In this document: positions 9,399 to 18,415 of the stretch, in pieces
Layout of the letters: each line of letters begins with the position of its first letter
How positions within the stretch are numbered: the first letter of the stretch is position 1
DNA from: an uncultured Alphaproteobacteria bacterium
GTDB lineage: Bacteria; Pseudomonadota; Alphaproteobacteria; RF32; CAG-239
NCBI GenBank assembly: GCA_910577095.1
Contig: CAJTLY010000007.1
Location: 1-64,000, forward strand
Direction: 5' to 3'
Length of the DNA stretch: 64,000 nt
Notes under the pieces: generated by a model
Database searches by the model: none
What the model saw: the letters and a program-made list of their open reading frames with translations, nothing else
What the model was told of the DNA's origin: nothing
Position numbers and translations under genes: made by a program

Positions 9399-9422
9399 AT
9401 CCCCGGACAAACCGCCGGGGAT
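9399..9422 (-). terminator. Rho-independent terminator
   Basis: ATCCCCGG (9399-9406) pairs with CCGGGGAT (9415-9422) around an 8-base loop. T-rich only on the minus-strand side, so it mainly serves the lipoprotein gene at 9428-9733. It lies between convergent genes. Confidence 0.75.
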
Positions 9423-9427
9423 AAAAT

Positions 9428-9733
9428 TTATTTCGAATTATTCATCAAGTTGTTCAAAATCGTCTGAGCGGTCGAATTGGCTTCGGTATCCAAACCGGCC
9501 GACTGCAGAGCCAGCTTTTTGAGACAAACCGACGAAATTTCATCGGCGGTTTCACTCAACGTTTTTGTCAACAGCGTACCGTTCTGAAACCGGGAATTAG
9601 CCTCACTCAGCATACAGGCCCGAAGTCTGGTTTTGACCGGCGCATCGGCATCGGCCGTCGTATAACGCGAAATATCGCTGCAGGCAGACAACAACAAGGC
9701 CGCCGACAACATCATTACAACTTGTTTTTTCAT
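9428..9733 (-). CDS. Small lipoprotein of unknown function
   Basis: A 101-aa secreted lipoprotein. The signal MKKQVVMMLSAALLLSAC has a clean lipobox (LLSAC). The mature part is about 83 residues, mostly helical and Ser/Thr/Ala-rich, with two further Cys (RACMLSEA and SSVCLKK) that could form a disulfide in the periplasm. Unlike the lipoprotein at 7595-7945, it has a good SD site (AGAGGAA, about 6 bases before ATG). Convergent with xerC. No named family recognised. Confidence 0.75.
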   Translation of the reverse strand: MKKQVVMMLSAALLLSACSDISRYTTADADAPVKTRLRACMLSEANSRFQNGTLLTKTLSETADEISSVCLKKLALQSAGLDTEANSTAQTILNNLMNNSK

Positions 9734-9905
9734 ATTTAGTTCCTCTTGTTCAAATTGTCACATCACCTTTTTAACGCCGGCGCCGCTCATAATCAACTGT
9801 TTATTCGAGCTTATCTGCCGTTTTTTTGCCGACCGCTTTTAACAATTGACGAAAAAGCCTTTTTGCGCTAACCTTTACAAAAATAATGTTTAGGGGTCAA
9901 CGATT

Positions 9906-11558
9906 ATGCGCACAGGCGAATTTGACATTAACCGCGCCGACGGAAAAATATTGTTAAACGACATCCGGCTGGACACCGGCGTTCTCACCCGCGGCCACAA
10001 ACTGACCAAAGAAGACATTTTATACCTTAAAATGGCCGGCGTCAAAAAAATTACCGTTGCCGAAACCGGCGTTGCCGATCTTTCCGCCGAAAATGCCCTT
10101 TCCAACCTGGCGCCGCGTATCTGCGGCCAAAACATTGTTTATACCGCCCCCAAACGCAACCTTTGCAAAATTGTCGCCGAACGGGACGGCATCTTCGTTT
10201 GTCAGGAAAACCGCATCGCCAAATTTAACCGCATGTCGGAACGTGTCGCACTCAATACGGTTTCGCCGTATCAAAACGTCCGCAAAGGCGATATTGTTGC
10301 GGTTTTGTCGGTTTTTCCGCCGGCCGTGGAAGAAGACCTGTTGGAAGAAATCGACTTTAAGCTTTCGGGCAACCAACCGTTGTTGAACATTGAAGAAGCC
10401 CGAACGGAACAGGCTGCCGTTATCTACACCAAGTTTTATGACGATGCGGCCGAAACCGCTCACTTTTCGGCAATCGTCCGCAAAATGGTCAAAAGTTATA
10501 CGCCGCTCGGCCTTGAATTCACGGCCGAATACAGTTGTCCCCATACCGTGGACGATATCGCCGAAACGGTCGCCCACGTTGCCGGCCGGCACCGGATCGT
10601 CATGATTGTTCCCGGACTGCCGGCTTCTCACCCCGACGACACTGCTGCCGCTGCATTAAAAACGATTGTCGACAGCATCGTCTGCGACCATATTCCCCAG
10701 ACAGATGCCCCCGATCTGATGATCGCGGTCAAACGCAATGCCAAAATTATACATATGCCTTACAACTACGATAAAGTGTCCTCGCCGCTGACCGACAAGT
10801 TTGTCCGTATCGCTGCCAAAAAAGAAAAAATAAATCAGACCGATTTTGTCTGCGACCAAAACATCGTGCTGGACCAAGCCGTACTGAGCGAAACCGAAGA
10901 GGCATCGCTGATCGTTCCCGATCACGGCAAGAAAAACGGCAAAGACCCGTCGATCGCCGCCGTTATTCTGGCAGCCGGCATCGGCATGCGCGCCCGTCGC
11001 AACAAACTGCTGGTACAGGTTGACGGCAAACCGCTGTTTATGAAGGCCGTCGAAGCCGCCGTCAAATCCAAAGCCTCGCCGATCTTCGTCATTACCGGGT
11101 ATGATGCCGAAAGCCTGGAAGAACATCTGGAAAACATCGACATAAACATTTTGCGCAATCATGATTACGCTTCCGGCGTCAAGACGTCAATCCGGCTCGG
11201 CCTGAAATCGGTTCCCTCCTCATGTGACGGCGCATTGTTAATTCCCGCCGACATGCCTAACGTAACATCCGAACATATCAACCGCCTGATCACGGCCTTT
11301 GACAAAGAAAAAGAACGCCAACTGATTGTAACAGCCTGTGAAGGACGCAAACATAACCCGGTATTGTGGAGCCGCGAACTCTACTCGCTGGCCGATCTGG
11401 CACCGGAAGACTCTCACTTGCGGCAGGTTTTTCTTGAACATTCCGACTACATCAATTTGGTTGAGACCAAACCGGAAATCTGCTTTGACGTTAACTTCCC
11501 CAGCGATTTGGAGTTTTTGACCAAAAACGAAGACGTAAACCAGAAATTCTCAAAATAA
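9906..11558 (+). CDS. Molybdopterin-binding domain / MobA-like NTP transferase fusion
   Basis: A two-domain protein (550 aa). Residues 1-340 resemble the molybdopterin-binding part of MoeA-type proteins (LTKEDILYLKMAGV, then IVMIVPGLPASHPDD). Residues from about 350 are a nucleotidyltransferase of the MobA/MocA class: LAAGIGMRARRNKLL is the NTP-binding loop and PADMPN the metal-binding segment. Such fusions are known from Alphaproteobacteria and are annotated as molybdenum cofactor cytidylyl- or guanylyltransferases, probably loading Moco for delivery to a molybdo-enzyme. No other Moco gene lies in the window. AGGGG is 10 bases before ATG. The exact nucleotide added is not readable from sequence. 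Confidence 0.85.
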   Translation: MRTGEFDINRADGKILLNDIRLDTGVLTRGHKLTKEDILYLKMAGVKKITVAETGVADLSAENALSNLAPRICGQNIVYTAPKRNLCKIVAERDGIFVCQENRIAKFNRMSERVALNTVSPYQNVRKGDIVAVLSVFPPAVEEDLLEEIDFKLSGNQPLLNIEEARTEQAAVIYTKFYDDAAETAHFSAIVRKMVKSYTPLGLEFTAEYSCPHTVDDIAETVAHVAGRHRIVMIVPGLPASHPDDTAAAALKTIVDSIVCDHIPQTDAPDLMIAVKRNAKIIHMPYNYDKVSSPLTDKFVRIAAKKEKINQTDFVCDQNIVLDQAVLSETEEASLIVPDHGKKNGKDPSIAAVILAAGIGMRARRNKLLVQVDGKPLFMKAVEAAVKSKASPIFVITGYDAESLEEHLENIDINILRNHDYASGVKTSIRLGLKSVPSSCDGALLIPADMPNVTSEHINRLITAFDKEKERQLIVTACEGRKHNPVLWSRELYSLADLAPEDSHLRQVFLEHSDYINLVETKPEICFDVNFPSDLEFLTKNEDVNQKFSK

Positions 11559-11601
11559 AAAATATTTTCAATATATTACAAACGAAACTTACTTTTTTAC
11601 A

Positions 11602-12642
11602 TTAAGATTTCATACGGTTTAACACTTCGGTCGCGTCATAGTTTTCGTTATATTCTTCCACCAGACCGACCGCCCGGTAATAACGGTCCATGTCAGCGGT
11701 ATTCGCCGCCGTCGCACTTTTGCGGTTAAATAATTCCGTCACCTGATGCAGCCGTTCGACCGAACGATCGTTCATCGACGGGCAATATTGCGCCAGCATC
11801 TCCAATTCGGCGGCCCCGGCTCCGCAATAGCAAACCAGATCACAACCGGCTTCCAAAGCCTTCTGCGCTTTTTCGCCGATACTGCCGCTGAGAGCCTTCA
11901 TTTCAATGGCGTCGGAAATCAGCAGACCGTCAAAGCCGATAATACCGCGGATCAGATAATCTACGGCCTTTTTACTCAATGTAACCGGAAGCCGATCGTC
12001 AACTTCGGATACTACGATATGCGCCGTCATCCCGGCAGGACAACTGTTATTTTCAATAAAGGGATAAAAGTCTTTGGACAGTTCACGCAATGAATGCGAC
12101 AAAACCGGCAGTCCCAGATGAGGATCGGTTTCGGCACGGCCGTGTCCGGGCATATGTTTAATACAGGGACAAATGCCGTGACTGAGATAAGTGTCAATCA
12201 GAGCACGCCCCAACAAGGCGGTTTTTTGTTCGTTGTCGCCGAAGCAACGGGATTTCAACACCGGATGAGTGCTTGGATAGGCCATATCAAGCACCGGGGC
12301 AAAATTAAAATTGATTCCGCCGCGTTGCAAGTCACTGCTGATGATCCCCGCATGAACGGCGGCCATCTCTTCGTCCAACCGTCCCAGCACATATTGGGAA
12401 GCGACGGAGTGAAAATCGGCACCGCTCAACCGCCGCACCCGGCCCCCCTCCTGATCTACGGCAATCAGAATATCGTTGCGGCCGACGGCATTCCTGATTT
12501 CGTCAGTCAACCGCCTCAGCTGAGCCGCATCGGCAATATTGCGGGCAAACAAAGAAACGCCGGCCGGATTATATTTTTCCAACCAGCGTTTTTCCCACTC
12601 GGTTAAACTCAGTCCGCTTACGGAAACCAAAGCTGCCAGCAT
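11602..12642 (-). CDS. nagZ: Beta-N-acetylhexosaminidase NagZ (GH3)
   Basis: Cytoplasmic glycosidase (346 aa) that removes N-acetylglucosamine from anhydro-muropeptides during peptidoglycan recycling. The GH3 barrel is clear: VDQEGGRVRRL near residues 63-72, KHMPGHG near 162-168, the Asp173-x-His175 acid/base dyad, and the nucleophile Asp244 in LISDAIEM. The protein has no signal peptide, as expected. The gene starts 3 bases after the site-2 protease gene stops, so it is the last member of a three-gene envelope operon with the SPOR protein. GGGG precedes ATG. Confidence 0.93.
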   Translation of the reverse strand: MLAALVSVSGLSLTEWEKRWLEKYNPAGVSLFARNIADAAQLRRLTDEIRNAVGRNDILIAVDQEGGRVRRLSGADFHSVASQYVLGRLDEEMAAVHAGIISSDLQRGGINFNFAPVLDMAYPSTHPVLKSRCFGDNEQKTALLGRALIDTYLSHGICPCIKHMPGHGRAETDPHLGLPVLSHSLRELSKDFYPFIENNSCPAGMTAHIVVSEVDDRLPVTLSKKAVDYLIRGIIGFDGLLISDAIEMKALSGSIGEKAQKALEAGCDLVCYCGAGAAELEMLAQYCPSMNDRSVERLHQVTELFNRKSATAANTADMDRYYRAVGLVEEYNENYDATEVLNRMKS

Positions 12643-12645
12643 CTT

Positions 12646-13299
12646 TTACCCCACTAATTTTCCAAACCACGAAAGACATTGAGAAATATACCACCCCAAC
12701 GGATCGGGCATATCAAACCCAAAAGCCGCCCCGATCATCGGTATAACCACGATCAGGACAATCAGCGCCGCCATGCCGTAACGGCCGGCGTTCACGTATT
12801 TTTGCGCCCACGGCTGACGAACCCAGCCGAAAAACAGCTTGGAACCGTCCAACGGCGGAATCGGCAGTAAATTAAAAAACGCCAGCACCAGGTTGGCCAA
12901 ACCGAAATAGAGGGCAAAAACCACCACCGCGTCCGGAAGATGATCGGCTCCCCGGATCAATACCGCCGACAACAGAGCCAGCAAAAAGTTGACGGCAATT
13001 CCCGCGCCCGATACAATGATCATATCGCGCGGCCATTTTTCGAGACGGCAAAAATTAACCGGCACCGGCTTGGCCCACCCAAATAAAAAACCGGTACCGC
13101 TCCAAACTAACACTAACGGCAAAAAAACGGTCCCGAACGGGTCAACGTGACGCAACGGATTGAGCGAAAGGCGTCCTGCCCGTTTGGCAGTATCGTCGCC
13201 GCACAGATACGCCGCATAGCCGTGAGCAACTTCGTGAAGAACTATCGCAATAAATACGGCAGTCAAAGAAAAGACTAATTTTACCGTTGTCGCATCCAT
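12646..13299 (-). CDS. Site-2 protease family membrane metalloprotease (M50)
   Basis: A polytopic inner-membrane zinc protease (217 aa), a compact M50 member without PDZ domain. HEVAH at residues 22-26 supplies two zinc ligands, and Asp151 in PIPPLDG the third. About five membrane segments are visible. ATG at 13299 is preferred to an upstream in-frame codon at 13353 because AGGAAGTAGGA lies just before it and the SPOR gene stops 2 bases upstream. This short class is common in bacteria but its substrates are poorly known. Co-transcribed with nagZ and the SPOR protein. Confidence 0.9.
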   Translation of the reverse strand: MDATTVKLVFSLTAVFIAIVLHEVAHGYAAYLCGDDTAKRAGRLSLNPLRHVDPFGTVFLPLVLVWSGTGFLFGWAKPVPVNFCRLEKWPRDMIIVSGAGIAVNFLLALLSAVLIRGADHLPDAVVVFALYFGLANLVLAFFNLLPIPPLDGSKLFFGWVRQPWAQKYVNAGRYGMAALIVLIVVIPMIGAAFGFDMPDPLGWYISQCLSWFGKLVG

Positions 13300-13301
13300 T
13301 C

Positions 13302-14204
13302 CTACTTCCTGGCCGTAAAGCAACTGCCGCCGGCCGCTTTCAGCTTGTTGCACAAAGCGGTCGCTTCTTCTTTGGTCGCAAAATTTCCGGCTTTGAGGCG
13401 GTAATAGGTGCCTTTTTTGCCCAGGTCGGCACTGCTGACTTCATAAGGAAGGTCTTTCAAAACCTTATACTTTGAAGACATCGTTTTCCACGATTTTTCA
13501 ACAGCGGCCCGATTAGGCGACGACATCAGCTGAATCTGCCAGGCGCCTTTGGCAATTTCCGTTTTTGCGATGCCTGGTTTTGCGGCAGCGGTTTCGGTCT
13601 GTTTCGGTTGAGCAGCCTCTGCTTTGGCCGGTGCCGGTGTGGTTACCGGTTCGCGAAAAGCGGTTGTACTTTCAGCCGGTTCGGCTGTCGGTTGCGCCGT
13701 TTCCGCCGGCATGGTTGTTTCCGCCACCTTCGGCGTACTGAGAGACTCCGGCTTTATCACCGGTGTTTCTTCAGCCGGAGCTGCAATCGGCGCCACTTCT
13801 TCCACCAACGCTTCAATGGCATCGGCATTAGGCTGTTCCGCCGGCGGCAGCACATTTACCCGATCGGTATTTTCAGGCTTGCGTTCAATAATGTCATAAA
13901 CCGTTTTTTCCTGATTGGAAATCTCTACTCCGCCCGGTTCGACCGGCGGCACTTTAACTTGTTCCTGCGGACGGCGGATAACCGGAATTTCGGCCTCCGT
14001 CGTATTTTCATACTGCGGCGCCAACACAAACCAGCCGACCACGGCGGCCATTGTCAGCCCGGCTATTGCCCCCACGAAAAGACTGCGGGAATTATTGATC
14101 TCATTGCGTTTTTCCTCCAGATCGAAATTGGCCTGTTTTTGCCGAAATTCGTTCAACACATCGTCGTCACCCATTCGGAAGTTGTCCGGAAAACCGTTCA
14201 GCAT
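13302..14204 (-). CDS. SPOR-domain inner-membrane protein
   Basis: A bitopic protein of 300 aa. About 40 cytoplasmic residues precede one membrane helix (residues 41-61, VGAIAGLTMAAVVGWFV). A long Pro/Ala/Glu-rich periplasmic linker follows, and residues 215-300 form a SPOR domain (AWQIQLMSSPNRAAVEKSW, then YYRLKAGNFATKEEA). SPOR domains bind denuded peptidoglycan at the septum, so a role in division or wall remodelling is likely (family knowledge). AGGAG lies 8 bases before ATG. The operon SPOR protein - site-2 protease - nagZ groups wall-related functions. Confidence 0.88.
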   Translation of the reverse strand: MLNGFPDNFRMGDDDVLNEFRQKQANFDLEEKRNEINNSRSLFVGAIAGLTMAAVVGWFVLAPQYENTTEAEIPVIRRPQEQVKVPPVEPGGVEISNQEKTVYDIIERKPENTDRVNVLPPAEQPNADAIEALVEEVAPIAAPAEETPVIKPESLSTPKVAETTMPAETAQPTAEPAESTTAFREPVTTPAPAKAEAAQPKQTETAAAKPGIAKTEIAKGAWQIQLMSSPNRAAVEKSWKTMSSKYKVLKDLPYEVSSADLGKKGTYYRLKAGNFATKEEATALCNKLKAAGGSCFTARK

Positions 14205-14323
14205 TATCTTTTCTCCTGTTTATTCAGCCTTAAATATATTATTACGAAAGGCGTTTTTTTAGCTTTTCATCGATTTAAAAGTAATATACATTATAAAAGA
14301 TCAAATAGTAAAGGTATAAATTT

Positions 14324-15121
14324 ATGAAAATTGCCACCTACAACGTGAATTCAATTAACGCCCGGATCGAAAACCTGACCGCCTGGCTGGCCGAGGCCGC
14401 GCCGGACATGGTGTTGGTTCAGGAAATTAAAAGCGAATACAACAATTTTCCGTTTTTTGAACTTCGCGCCGCCGGCTACAATGCCCAAATTCTCGGGCAA
14501 AAAAGCTATAACGGCGTTGCCGTCCTCAGCAAAACGCCGATCAAAGTAACCTGCGAAGGTTTGCCCGGTTTCACCGATGCCAACGCCCGTTATCTGGAAG
14601 CGGAAATCAAACACAACGGCCAAAACTGGCGCGTTGCATCAATCTATCTTCCCAACGGCAATCCGCCTTACAACAATGCAGAAGACGATTCCAAATACCT
14701 TTACAAACAGCGATGGATGGACGCGTTGCTGCGTCATGCCGAAACCTTGCAAAAACTGCCGCAACCGGTTATCCTCGGCGGCGATTTCAATGTTATTCTG
14801 ACCGACAACGACGTTTACGATCCCAAACCGTTTGTCGGCAATGCCCTGACCCGTCCCGAAGTCCGCCAAAAATTGACCGCCTTGGGCTATCTCGGCTTTT
14901 ACGACGCCTTTCGCGCTCTTCATCCCGACAGTTCCGGCTACACTTTTTGGGATTATGCCGGCAATTCGCTCAACGCCGATTTCGGAATGCGGATCGATTA
15001 TCTGTTTTTAAATGCGCCCGCCGCCGACCGACTGCTTTCCTGCACGGTAGACAAAGCCCCGCGTCGCGCCGCCAAACCCTCGGACCATACCGTTCTGATC
15101 GCCGAGTTCCGCAATGATTAA
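14324..15121 (+). CDS. xthA: Exodeoxyribonuclease III / AP endonuclease
   Basis: Mg-dependent DNA repair nuclease of the EEP fold (265 aa, usual length), which cuts at abasic sites and trims 3' ends. Diagnostic stretches: MKIATYNVNSINAR, the catalytic Glu in LVQEIKSE, YLPNGNP, GGDFNVILTDNDVYD, FWDYAGNSLNADFGMRIDY and the final SDHTVLIAEF with the catalytic Asp-His. AAAGG precedes ATG. The stop codon overlaps the start of rnr by 8 bases, so the two genes are translationally coupled. Confidence 0.95.
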   Translation: MKIATYNVNSINARIENLTAWLAEAAPDMVLVQEIKSEYNNFPFFELRAAGYNAQILGQKSYNGVAVLSKTPIKVTCEGLPGFTDANARYLEAEIKHNGQNWRVASIYLPNGNPPYNNAEDDSKYLYKQRWMDALLRHAETLQKLPQPVILGGDFNVILTDNDVYDPKPFVGNALTRPEVRQKLTALGYLGFYDAFRALHPDSSGYTFWDYAGNSLNADFGMRIDYLFLNAPAADRLLSCTVDKAPRRAAKPSDHTVLIAEFRND

Positions 15122-17153
15122 AAAGAAAACATCCGACACTGCGGTCAAGTATACTCTTTTCACAGTCACCGAATGCGATTCCGACGGCGAATTATGGGCT
15201 TCGCCGCAAAAAGGAGAATACAGCAAGCAAAAGTTTCCGCTTAAACGCGGCAGCGTCCTCTCGGCACTGACCGTCGGGGACGAATTTTTGGGCAAATTCA
15301 AAAAAAATTCCTCCGGCTGCTTTGTCAAACCGGTCGCCCGTCTTTCCGGCCCGGCCGCCGTCTCGCGCGAAAACATCTTCGGCGTCGTCGAACGGCAAAA
15401 CCATATTTGCACCGTCACCCCGATTGAACGCGGCGCCAAACCCTGCCTGCTCGGTAGCGACAAAACGCTTAAAAACGGCGATTTGGTCGAAATAGAGTTG
15501 ACCGCAGGCGGAAAAAACCGCGAGGCAGCTTTAATTAAAAATTACGGCCCGTTTACGATGGAGCGGCTTAACGAAATCCTGATCGCCCAAAAATACAAAC
15601 TGCCGCACATCTTTGACCGCGACATTCTTAACGAATGCCGCCGTTTCGACAACTTTGAAAACAATGATCGCATCAGTCTCGCCCATTTGCCGCTGGTGAC
15701 CATTGACGGGGAGGATTCCCGCGATTTTGACGATGCCGTCTACGCAGCCCGCACCAAAGAAGGATTTGACATTATCGTTGCAATTGCCGACGTTGCTTTC
15801 TACGTTCGTCCCGGCAGCTGTCTGGACCGCGAAGCATGCCGTCGCGGCAATTCGGTCTATCTGCCGCAGACGGTTATTCCGATGCTGCCGGAAATATTAA
15901 GCAACGATTTATGTTCGCTCAATCCGGGCGTGCGGCGTCCGGTTCTGGCCTGTCTGATGCAGATTGACCGCGAAGGCAATCTGTTGCGGTGGGAATTTAA
16001 GCGCGCCGTCATCAAATCGGCGGCCCGTCTGACCTATAAAGAAGTGGAAGCTGCAATCAACGGCAGCTTTAACGCCCAAACCAAAAAACTTTTTACCAAA
16101 GTCCTGCAGCCGCTGTACGAAGCTTATTTTGCTTTTGAAAAAGCGCGCCGCCGCCGCGGAACCTTGGAGCTCGAAACCACCGAAATCAAAATCCGCTTTG
16201 CCAAAGACGGCACTGTTCAGGCGGTAGAAAAACAGCAGCCGCTGACCAGCCATAAAATCATCGAAGAATTTATGATTGCCGCCAACGTTGCCGCCGCGCG
16301 ACGCCTGCAACAGTCCAAACTGCCGGTCATGTACCGCGTCCATGAACGGCCGGCCGAAGAAAAACTAAAGGAAATCAAACCGCTGCTCGAAACTTTAAAA
16401 CTAAAACTTCCGGATTACAACGCCGTCAAACCACAGCATTTTAACCGTCTTCTTGAGCTTTGCCGCCAAAAAGGCAACGCATCAGGAATTGACGATTTGA
16501 TCCTGCGGCTGCAATGTCAGGCTCGTTACGCACCGGAAAACATCGGCCATTTCGGTCTCGGACTTGATCAGTACGTTCATTTCACTTCTCCGATTCGCCG
16601 CTATGCCGATCTCCTGATCCACCGCGCTCTGCTTAACGCCTGCCGGATTGAAAAGGAAAACGAATATTTGCCTTCGCCGCGCGCTTTTGCCGAAACCGCC
16701 GAACACCTTTGCACCACCGAACGCAATGCGGTCGCGGCCGAACGCGATCTGACCGCTCGCTACCTTTCGTTGTATTTAAAGCCGCTGGTCGGTACCGATT
16801 TTGAAGTCAAAGTCAGCGGACTGAGCAATGCGGGCATTTTTGTACGCATAGACAATCTCGGGGCCGAAGGCCTGATCCCGATGCGCAGCCTTCCCCGCGA
16901 CTGTTACCGGCTTTTGGACGCCGGCAGCTGTCTGCGCGGTATTGAAGGCAAACAGAAGTTTCGTCTCGGGCAGACTCTGACCGCGACACTGGTTGAGGCT
17001 GCGCCTGTCACCGGCGGTCTGATTTTCCGTTATCTTCCCGACCCGGACGTCTCTCCCCAAAAGCCAAAAGTCAAAAAAGTTTCTTCCAAACGGTCCAAAA
17101 GCCGTAAATCTCTTAAAACTTCTTCACGCAAAAAAGAACGAAAGTCTGTTTAA
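15114..17153 (+). CDS. rnr: Ribonuclease R
   Basis: Processive 3'-to-5' exoribonuclease (679 aa) of the RNase II/R family, which degrades structured RNA. Cold-shock-type domains occupy the N-terminal 170 residues. The RNB catalytic core follows, with TIDGEDSRDFDDAVY carrying the metal-binding aspartates, then HFTSPIRRYADLLIHRAL and a C-terminal S1 domain (FEVKVSGLSNAGIFVRI). The last 30 residues are Lys/Ser-rich, as in RNase R. It is shorter than the E. coli enzyme at the N-terminus. The start overlaps the end of xthA. Confidence 0.93.
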   Translation: MIKKKTSDTAVKYTLFTVTECDSDGELWASPQKGEYSKQKFPLKRGSVLSALTVGDEFLGKFKKNSSGCFVKPVARLSGPAAVSRENIFGVVERQNHICTVTPIERGAKPCLLGSDKTLKNGDLVEIELTAGGKNREAALIKNYGPFTMERLNEILIAQKYKLPHIFDRDILNECRRFDNFENNDRISLAHLPLVTIDGEDSRDFDDAVYAARTKEGFDIIVAIADVAFYVRPGSCLDREACRRGNSVYLPQTVIPMLPEILSNDLCSLNPGVRRPVLACLMQIDREGNLLRWEFKRAVIKSAARLTYKEVEAAINGSFNAQTKKLFTKVLQPLYEAYFAFEKARRRRGTLELETTEIKIRFAKDGTVQAVEKQQPLTSHKIIEEFMIAANVAAARRLQQSKLPVMYRVHERPAEEKLKEIKPLLETLKLKLPDYNAVKPQHFNRLLELCRQKGNASGIDDLILRLQCQARYAPENIGHFGLGLDQYVHFTSPIRRYADLLIHRALLNACRIEKENEYLPSPRAFAETAEHLCTTERNAVAAERDLTARYLSLYLKPLVGTDFEVKVSGLSNAGIFVRIDNLGAEGLIPMRSLPRDCYRLLDAGSCLRGIEGKQKFRLGQTLTATLVEAAPVTGGLIFRYLPDPDVSPQKPKVKKVSSKRSKSRKSLKTSSRKKERKSV

Positions 17154-17155
17154 AA

Positions 17156-18241
17156 ATGCCGAAATTGTTAGTATTTGCCTTCTGTCTTGTTTTTTCTTTC
17201 AATCTGCAGGCCGATGACCGCGCCCTGCTTGCTTCGTTCTATTCCACCATTTTGGAAAAACATGCCGAACCGGTCAGCGCCGAACGACTGGCAACCGGCG
17301 CTCTTGAGGGGCTTTCGTCAATTGACCGCGACCTGTTGTTTGCCAACGGCAAAGAAATGATTTATCTCTATTACAAAAAACAGCAAGCCGGATTATGGCA
17401 TAAACCGAAGGAAAACGACGATGTCAAAGCTTGGAGCGACCTGACGCTCAAAGTGTTGGAAACCGCGGTTAAAAAATCCCGGCGCGCCGCCGAACGCGAT
17501 TTTGAACTGTTGGAAAAAGTCATGGCCGCGGCCGCGGAAAGTCTGGACGACAATTCTCATTATTATTCCGAACTCGATCCCGAACCGGATTTGCAGCCAA
17601 AACCGATTCGTTCGTTCGGGCGGCGGATGTTCGGCAACATCTTATACCTCAAAATAGGAACTTTTAACACCGCGACCCGACAAAATATCGTCACCGCTTT
17701 AAACGACTATCCGCAGGCTCAGGGGCTTATCCTCGACTTGCGCGGCAACCGCGGCGGCCTGTTAACGGCTGCCATTGACGTTGCCGCACTTTTTATCGAC
17801 GGGGGTATTATCGCTTCGGTCAAAGGACGCGACGAAAGCTCTGTCAAATATTACAACGCCGAAGACAATGACGGTTTCAGCCTGCCGATCGTTATCCTGA
17901 TCGACGGCAACACCGCCTCTTCCGCCGAAGTGGTTGCCGCCGCGCTTTTGGAACAGGCCCAGGCCAAACTGGTCGGAACCAACAGTTTCGGCAAAGGCAG
18001 CATTCAGGAAATGTACAGTTTTGCCAACGGCGGCAGACTGGCGCTTACCACAGCTCATTTTTACACGCCATCCGGGCAAAAAATCGATAAAATCGGCCTT
18101 ATCCCCGATTACTGTACTTATCATGCGGTGGAAAACATCCGCATCGACCGTGCCACCGCTTTTACCAACCTTAAATGCGGGCAGGAAAGCCGTGAAAATA
18201 TGAAAGCCGATATTGAACTGGCAGTTTCTATTTTAAGGTGA
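17156..18241 (+). CDS. S41-family C-terminal processing protease without PDZ domain
   Basis: A secreted serine protease (361 aa) with an N-terminal signal peptide (MPKLLVFAFCLVFSFNLQA). The tail-specific protease core is present: LRGNRGGLL near residues 195-203, the nucleophile Ser255 in NTASSAEV, and the general base Lys280 in SFGKGSIQ. Between the helical N-terminal region and the core (residues 140-158) there is no room for the PDZ domain that normally gates these enzymes. It starts 3 bases after rnr with no obvious SD site, so it is probably coupled to rnr. Likely periplasmic; substrates unknown. Confidence 0.87.
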   Translation: MPKLLVFAFCLVFSFNLQADDRALLASFYSTILEKHAEPVSAERLATGALEGLSSIDRDLLFANGKEMIYLYYKKQQAGLWHKPKENDDVKAWSDLTLKVLETAVKKSRRAAERDFELLEKVMAAAAESLDDNSHYYSELDPEPDLQPKPIRSFGRRMFGNILYLKIGTFNTATRQNIVTALNDYPQAQGLILDLRGNRGGLLTAAIDVAALFIDGGIIASVKGRDESSVKYYNAEDNDGFSLPIVILIDGNTASSAEVVAAALLEQAQAKLVGTNSFGKGSIQEMYSFANGGRLALTTAHFYTPSGQKIDKIGLIPDYCTYHAVENIRIDRATAFTNLKCGQESRENMKADIELAVSILR

Positions 18242-18324
18242 ATCTGAATTGCCGTTCCGATACTTTTATAAAAACAAAACTTTGGTATACAATAATTTTT
18301 CCATTTAAATCCTCAACTTTCTTA

Positions 18325-18352
18325 TTGACTACGCACGACTAAATTGTATGAT
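18325..18352 (+). promoter_or_regulatory. Sigma-70-type promoter of the LysR gene
   Basis: TTGACT (18325-18330), 16-base spacer, TATGAT (18347-18352). It lies 64 bases before the LysR start. Confidence 0.5.
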
Positions 18353-18415
18353 CGTTTCTACAACTAATCCGATATTAATTATATCATATCTACTATTTAG
18401 CAAGAAAGAAAGCCC

